Assembly (NCBI RefSeq): GCF_016107655.1
Contig: NZ_JABASX010000013.1
Location: 1 to 64,000 of the forward strand
Length of the DNA: 64,000 bases
DNA from: Brevibacterium antiquum
Lineage (GTDB): Bacteria > Actinomycetota > Actinomycetes > Actinomycetales > Brevibacteriaceae
Direction of reading: 5' to 3'
The notes under the pieces were generated by a model. That model saw only the letters and a list, made by a program, of their open reading frames with translations. It was not told where the DNA came from and did not search any database. Made by a program: the position numbers and the translations under genes. Positions 60,325 to 64,000 of the stretch are shown here, one piece after another. The number at the start of each line of letters is the position of its first letter. Position 1 is the first letter of the stretch.

Positions 60325-61453
60325 CGAGGTCTGAGCCGATGGCGCCGAACAGCGTCTGCGCCCACACGCTGTCGCCTTCGACATAGGGCCGGTCACCGTC
60401 GAAGATCCACTGCAGCTGGTTGCCGCGCTGTCGGTCGTTCTGACAGCTTCCGCAGACGGGCACACGTACACCTGAGGCATCGGCCTCGAGGCGCGTCGTG
60501 GACTGCGCCTCTCCGTGCAGCGGATTGATGGTGCACAGACTCTGCGGCAGTCCGCTTCCTGCACCGGGACTGCGCCTCCTCTTCCTGCTGTCACCCACCT
60601 CGGCGATCTCGCGTCCCGCCTGCCGGAGGAGGACCATCGCTCCGGCCAGATCGATGCGTTCGGATGTTTCCTCATCAACGATCGTGCGCGCCATCTGATA
60701 GGCGTCGAGTCCGCGTTCGACTCTGGCGGCACTCGTGGCGTTCAGGTTCTGCGTCTGCAGCCGATCGATCTCCGCGGCCAGCTGAGTCGTGTCGGCATTG
60801 ATGGTCTCGCGCAGTGATCGCCGCTGCAGGCTGTCGACGCGGTTGAGCAGCCGATCGGGCAGCTGGAATCGCTGCTGGGTCCGCGTCACCTCGCGACGCT
60901 GCCGTCGCGTGCGGGTGAACCAGATACCGGCGATGACGAGAGCGAGGATGAGTACCGCCCCGCCGAGGAACATCGGGGCAAAGGATCCCGAGCCGTCAAC
61001 GGTCTGGACCTCGCTGCCGGGCGCTTCCTGCCCGGTCACGGCTTCTTCGTGCTTGTATTCCTGCGGTTGCGCATAGAGATCGAGGAGGATATTGAGCTTC
61101 GTCGTCGCCGGAGAGCTGTTGTTCCACTCGTCACGGGCGACCGACAGCTGGTCCATCACCTGCATATTGAGGTCATGGTCGTCCGCGAAGTTCACATCGA
61201 CAGCGATCTCGGAGTCGCCGTTGATCATGATGAACGAACCTTCGCCTCCGTGGAACACCTTGACCTGCTCCAGCAGATCTCGGTTCAGGGAGTGTTCGTC
61301 GACAGCGATGACATAGACGTCATAGTCCAATCCCTTCGCCGTCTCCCGAGCCTGGTCGATGAGATCCGCGTTGAGAGACCCTTCGACCGCCCCGTCGATG
61401 TGGAACGGGTCATCTTTGAGTGCCTCGGCAATCTGCTGTGCATCAGTTGTCAC
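60296..61453 (-). CDS. Membrane protein C of a three-gene operon (unknown function)
   Basis: 385 aa. GTG 61453 is chosen: it overlaps the previous stop (GTGA) and has AAGAGGAAG ahead. Residues 1-150 form a domain with ALKDDPFHIDGAVEGSLNADLI near the start, related to the same region of the two preceding gene products. One span at about 158-179 (FAPMFLGGAVLILALVIAGI) followed by TRTRRQRRE, so the N-domain should face outward and the rest inward, although no signal peptide is present. The inner part has a helical stretch and then C-x26-C-x2-C (LCTINPLHGEA ... VPVCGSC), with a probable metal site. Family not named; no function is known to me. Confidence 0.78.
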   Translation of the reverse strand: MTTDAQQIAEALKDDPFHIDGAVEGSLNADLIDQARETAKGLDYDVYVIAVDEHSLNRDLLEQVKVFHGGEGSFIMINGDSEIAVDVNFADDHDLNMQVMDQLSVARDEWNNSSPATTKLNILLDLYAQPQEYKHEEAVTGQEAPGSEVQTVDGSGSFAPMFLGGAVLILALVIAGIWFTRTRRQRREVTRTQQRFQLPDRLLNRVDSLQRRSLRETINADTTQLAAEIDRLQTQNLNATSAARVERGLDAYQMARTIVDEETSERIDLAGAMVLLRQAGREIAEVGDSRKRRRSPGAGSGLPQSLCTINPLHGEAQSTTRLEADASGVRVPVCGSCQNDRQRGNQLQWIFDGDRPYVEGDSVWAQTLFGAIGSDLVTALHRQGR

Positions 61454-62238
61454 GTGTTCTGCTTCCTCTTCTTGATCGCTCTCCACGCCAGGACTCCCCC
61501 GATGCCCAGACCACCGCCGACGATGAGGCCGAGCACCGCACCCCCGACGGCTGCTCCGCTCGAATAGGCCAGCGTGTTCGGGTCGGTGGAGGTGTCCTCA
61601 TCAACGACGATCGGCTGCAGCTCATCATCGAGACTTCGCGAGCTGCTGGACTGCGAGTTCTCGATTTCGGCCGCTTTGAGCACTTCCACGTATTTGCGCG
61701 CCACGGCCGAATGATTGTCGTCGACATCTGTGGCGACATCGTAGGAAGCCACACGCCGGTCGGCTCCCTTGTCGGCGATACCTTCGGTCACTCCCCCGAC
61801 CACGACTACTGTGGCGCGCTTGTCGGGCAGCTCCTCGGCGATCCTCCCAGCCAGCAGTTCAGTCTGTCCATCCGCATCATCGACCTGCGAGGCGGCCAGG
61901 AACGCGACGTAGATCGGCATGTCGAGCTCTTGGACTTCATCTCTGATCGTCGCCAGGTTCTCGTCATCGACTTCGAATGCCTGATAGGCGTCGATATAGA
62001 CCGGGTCGGACTGCAGCGACTCTGCTATCTCCTGGTACCGGCTCCGATCGTAGTTCGGGTCGTATCGGCCCTCGATACGATCGAGATAGATCGAATCGAC
62101 CGTGATCGTGTCGCCCTTTTCAGCGACGATGCGAGCGTCTCTGGCCTCGTCGAATTCGGAGTGGCTGTAGATCGATGAACCAGTTGCGACAGCACCGAAG
62201 ATGATGATTGCCGCGCCTGATTTCGCTGCCGAGTTCAT
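61450..62238 (-). CDS. Membrane protein B of a three-gene operon (unknown function)
   Basis: 262 aa from ATG 62238, which overlaps the previous stop (ATGA) and has GAGAGGAGG upstream. First span at about 8-22 (GAAIIIFGAVATGSSIY), then an outer domain with SLQSDPVYIDAYQAFEVDDE and PIYVAFLAASQVDDADGQ (about residues 60-180), second span at about 227-252 (GGAVLGLIVGGGLGIGG), and a short basic end KKRKQNT. So both ends are inside and the domain outside. It shares the DPxYID block with proteins A and C but lacks the Cys domain. Confidence 0.78.
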   Translation of the reverse strand: MNSAAKSGAAIIIFGAVATGSSIYSHSEFDEARDARIVAEKGDTITVDSIYLDRIEGRYDPNYDRSRYQEIAESLQSDPVYIDAYQAFEVDDENLATIRDEVQELDMPIYVAFLAASQVDDADGQTELLAGRIAEELPDKRATVVVVGGVTEGIADKGADRRVASYDVATDVDDNHSAVARKYVEVLKAAEIENSQSSSSRSLDDELQPIVVDEDTSTDPNTLAYSSGAAVGGAVLGLIVGGGLGIGGVLAWRAIKKRKQNT

Positions 62239-63473
62239 CCTCGTCCTCCTCTCGCGAACGTCGACGGTGTTCCCAGTGACTCCAGGACTGCGTCCTCGAG
62301 GGGCTGAAAGCTGCCGAAACCGGACAGGGCGTAGACATCGGAGCGCTGATAGTAGGGAACGGGCTTCTTCGATCCGGGCCGCTTGGGCACCATGAGGCAC
62401 TCCGGTTCGTGCCCGTCGTTGATCTCGCGGCGACAGCGGCCGCACATGTCGACTGTCAGCGTGGTCCCGTCCTGTTTGAGCGCGAACGTCTCGATCGTGC
62501 TTCGGTGGTGAGGGAAGAGGAAGCAGAACCGAGGCGCTTCGGAGCTGACCTTGGTCGAACCGCGCAGCCGAGTACGTACCCATTTGTGCGTGCTCAGCAG
62601 GTTCTCAACACCGAAGCGGTGCGAGAAGTCGACGCTCTCAGCCCAATCGGGATGAGCCTCGATGAGCGACCTGATCGCCTGTTGCACTCGCCGACCGCGG
62701 TCATACAACGACCACATCTCTTCGGTGGAATCCTGCGGCTCGGGAAGCGGTTCGAGCGCACTTTCTACGCGCACGGGCAGCTGCTGCGTCCTGACGGGGT
62801 CCGGCTTCGTCGTCAGTGAGTTCCGCCAGGAGTACTTCTCCCGACGGCGCAGCACCCAGACGCTCAGCCCCAGGGCGGCGATAGCCGTCGCACCGAAGAC
62901 GAGGGCGTCCGGGTTGCCGTTGTCCAGTCCGGTGGCTTCGATGTAGTCCTCATTGCGATCCCCCGCATTGCGAGTGTCGAAGTCCGGGGGCGCCGGAGGT
63001 TCGGTCCCCTTCGCAGCCGCGACGAGAATCTGCAGCTGATAGGGCACTGCCAACTCGACAGGCAGAAAGTCATCACTGGACGAACGTGCAAGAAAGTCCG
63101 AGCCCGGGGGTATCGCCGGCCCGTTCGCATCGACGAGATAGGCGTAGGATCGCGCGGCATCGTCTGCCTGGCTGAAGAGGACGATGGTCTGCTCTCCGCC
63201 GCTGTCTTTGTGCATCGCGTATGCCAGATCAGAGGTGAAGCGGGCCCATCTCGGCTCGTCTGATCTCGGCAGCACAGGTGTAATCGCGACGAAATGCGCA
63301 ACGCCTGACTGCCCTGCCTGCTTCGATGCGTGCTCGACCGCCGCATTCTGACTGTCAGTGAGTCCCGGCGCAATAATCGGATCGATGTACAGAGGATCGC
63401 TCTGCCAGGCGTCACGGAGTGTGGAACTCAGCCTCTTCAGCAGTTTGGTGGCGGTGGCGCTGTCAGTCACCAC
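62235..63473 (-). CDS. Membrane protein A of a three-gene operon (unknown function)
   Basis: 412 aa. GTG-GTG at 63473-63468; no Shine-Dalgarno sequence, but TATTCT lies just upstream, so a leaderless start is possible. N-domain (residues about 12-155) with AWQSDPLYIDPIIAPGLTDS and GVAHFVAITPVLPRSDEP; one span at about 189-208 (DALVFGATAIAALGLSVWVL) followed by RRREK; a cytosolic part with C-x26-C-x2-C at residues 317, 344 and 347 (FCFLFPHHRST ... VDMCGRC) and a further Cys at 359. First gene of the operon A-B-C, downstream of the rplL terminator. Confidence 0.78.
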   Translation of the reverse strand: MVTDSATATKLLKRLSSTLRDAWQSDPLYIDPIIAPGLTDSQNAAVEHASKQAGQSGVAHFVAITPVLPRSDEPRWARFTSDLAYAMHKDSGGEQTIVLFSQADDAARSYAYLVDANGPAIPPGSDFLARSSSDDFLPVELAVPYQLQILVAAAKGTEPPAPPDFDTRNAGDRNEDYIEATGLDNGNPDALVFGATAIAALGLSVWVLRRREKYSWRNSLTTKPDPVRTQQLPVRVESALEPLPEPQDSTEEMWSLYDRGRRVQQAIRSLIEAHPDWAESVDFSHRFGVENLLSTHKWVRTRLRGSTKVSSEAPRFCFLFPHHRSTIETFALKQDGTTLTVDMCGRCRREINDGHEPECLMVPKRPGSKKPVPYYQRSDVYALSGFGSFQPLEDAVLESLGTPSTFARGGRG

Positions 63474-63554
63474 TTAAGAATAGGTCAGGGCAGGCTGTCA
63501 CCGAAGCCGCAACAGGTTGCGGTCCTGCAACATCGCCGGCTCCCACTGTGAATG

Positions 63555-63590
63555 CGAAGAACCCCACAGCATCGGCTGTGGGGTTCTTCG
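63555..63590 (-). terminator. Terminator after rplL
   Basis: CGAAGAACCCCACAGC and its exact complement make a 16-bp stem with loop ATCG, 33 nt after the rplL stop; GTTCTTCG at its edge gives a short T-rich end. Confidence 0.88.
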
Positions 63591-63622
63591 AAGCGGCAGC
63601 AGTCAGACTGCTGCCGGAGAAA

Positions 63623-64000
<378 letters not shown>

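Noticed and set aside
60296..63473. TPM-domain phosphatase identity for the three membrane proteins
   Set aside because: Size and topology are reminiscent, but I cannot see TPM catalytic or metal motifs; left as unknown.

Overview
ORGANISM. The window is GC-rich, uses GTG and TTG starts freely, has many leaderless-looking genes, and carries the actinobacterial order of translation genes (rplL, rpoB-rpoC, rpsL-rpsG-fusA-tuf, then the S10, spc and alpha operons), with a furA-katG pair beside them. The spc operon lacks rpsN (S14) between rplE and rpsH, an arrangement known from Micrococcus luteus. This points to Micrococcales-type Actinobacteria; a Brevibacterium-like genome is my best guess, not a proven assignment. 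LAYOUT. (1) 0.4-6 kb: an SRAP (YedK/HMCES-type) protein, a MarR regulator and a 28-bp palindromic operator candidate in front of a valine-catabolism operon (acyl-CoA dehydrogenase, 3-hydroxyisobutyryl-CoA hydrolase, enoyl-CoA hydratase), then a nitronate monooxygenase. (2) 6-11 kb: App1-type phosphatase, trpS, CstA-type peptide/pyruvate transporter with its small YbdD partner. (3) 11-14 kb: a paired SMR efflux operon whose stop codon is the insertion point of a 2,259-bp IS481-family element. The element has perfect 22-bp inverted repeats and a 6-bp target duplication, and carries a Cmx-type chloramphenicol exporter gene plus a badly decayed transposase. (4) 14-20 kb: xthA, a GNAT gene, the one-carbon genes folD, glyA and purU, and a PutP-type sodium symporter. 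(5) 20.5-45 kb, minus strand: alpha operon (rplQ, rpoA, rpsK, rpsM, rpmJ, infA), secY-adk-map, spc operon, S10 operon and str operon. Four unrelated genes (MFS permease, PatB/MalY-type C-S lyase, PaaX-like regulator, small membrane protein) split map from infA. (6) 45.6-50.5 kb, plus strand: furA-katG, a DUF1707/LiaF-like protein and pfkA. (7) 50.8-64 kb: rpoC and rpoB, a double-GNAT protein, an MBL-fold hydrolase, and a three-gene operon of related single- or double-span membrane proteins, ending in rplL, which lacks only its first codon. HOW THE PARTS WORK TOGETHER. Most of the window is the core transcription and translation supply of the cell, punctuated by strong hairpins that divide it into transcription units. 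The accessory material sits in the joints: the valine operon, the efflux region with its transposable element, the four-gene block between map and infA, and the five-gene block between rplL and rpoB. The most interesting items are the non-autonomous cmx element and its re-use of the host stop codon, the operon of three related membrane proteins with a shared C-x26-C-x2-C domain, the 28-bp operator, the 18-bp tandem repeats after the C-S lyase gene, and RG-rich extensions on both S3 and S5. No CRISPR array, rRNA or tRNA gene was recognised.
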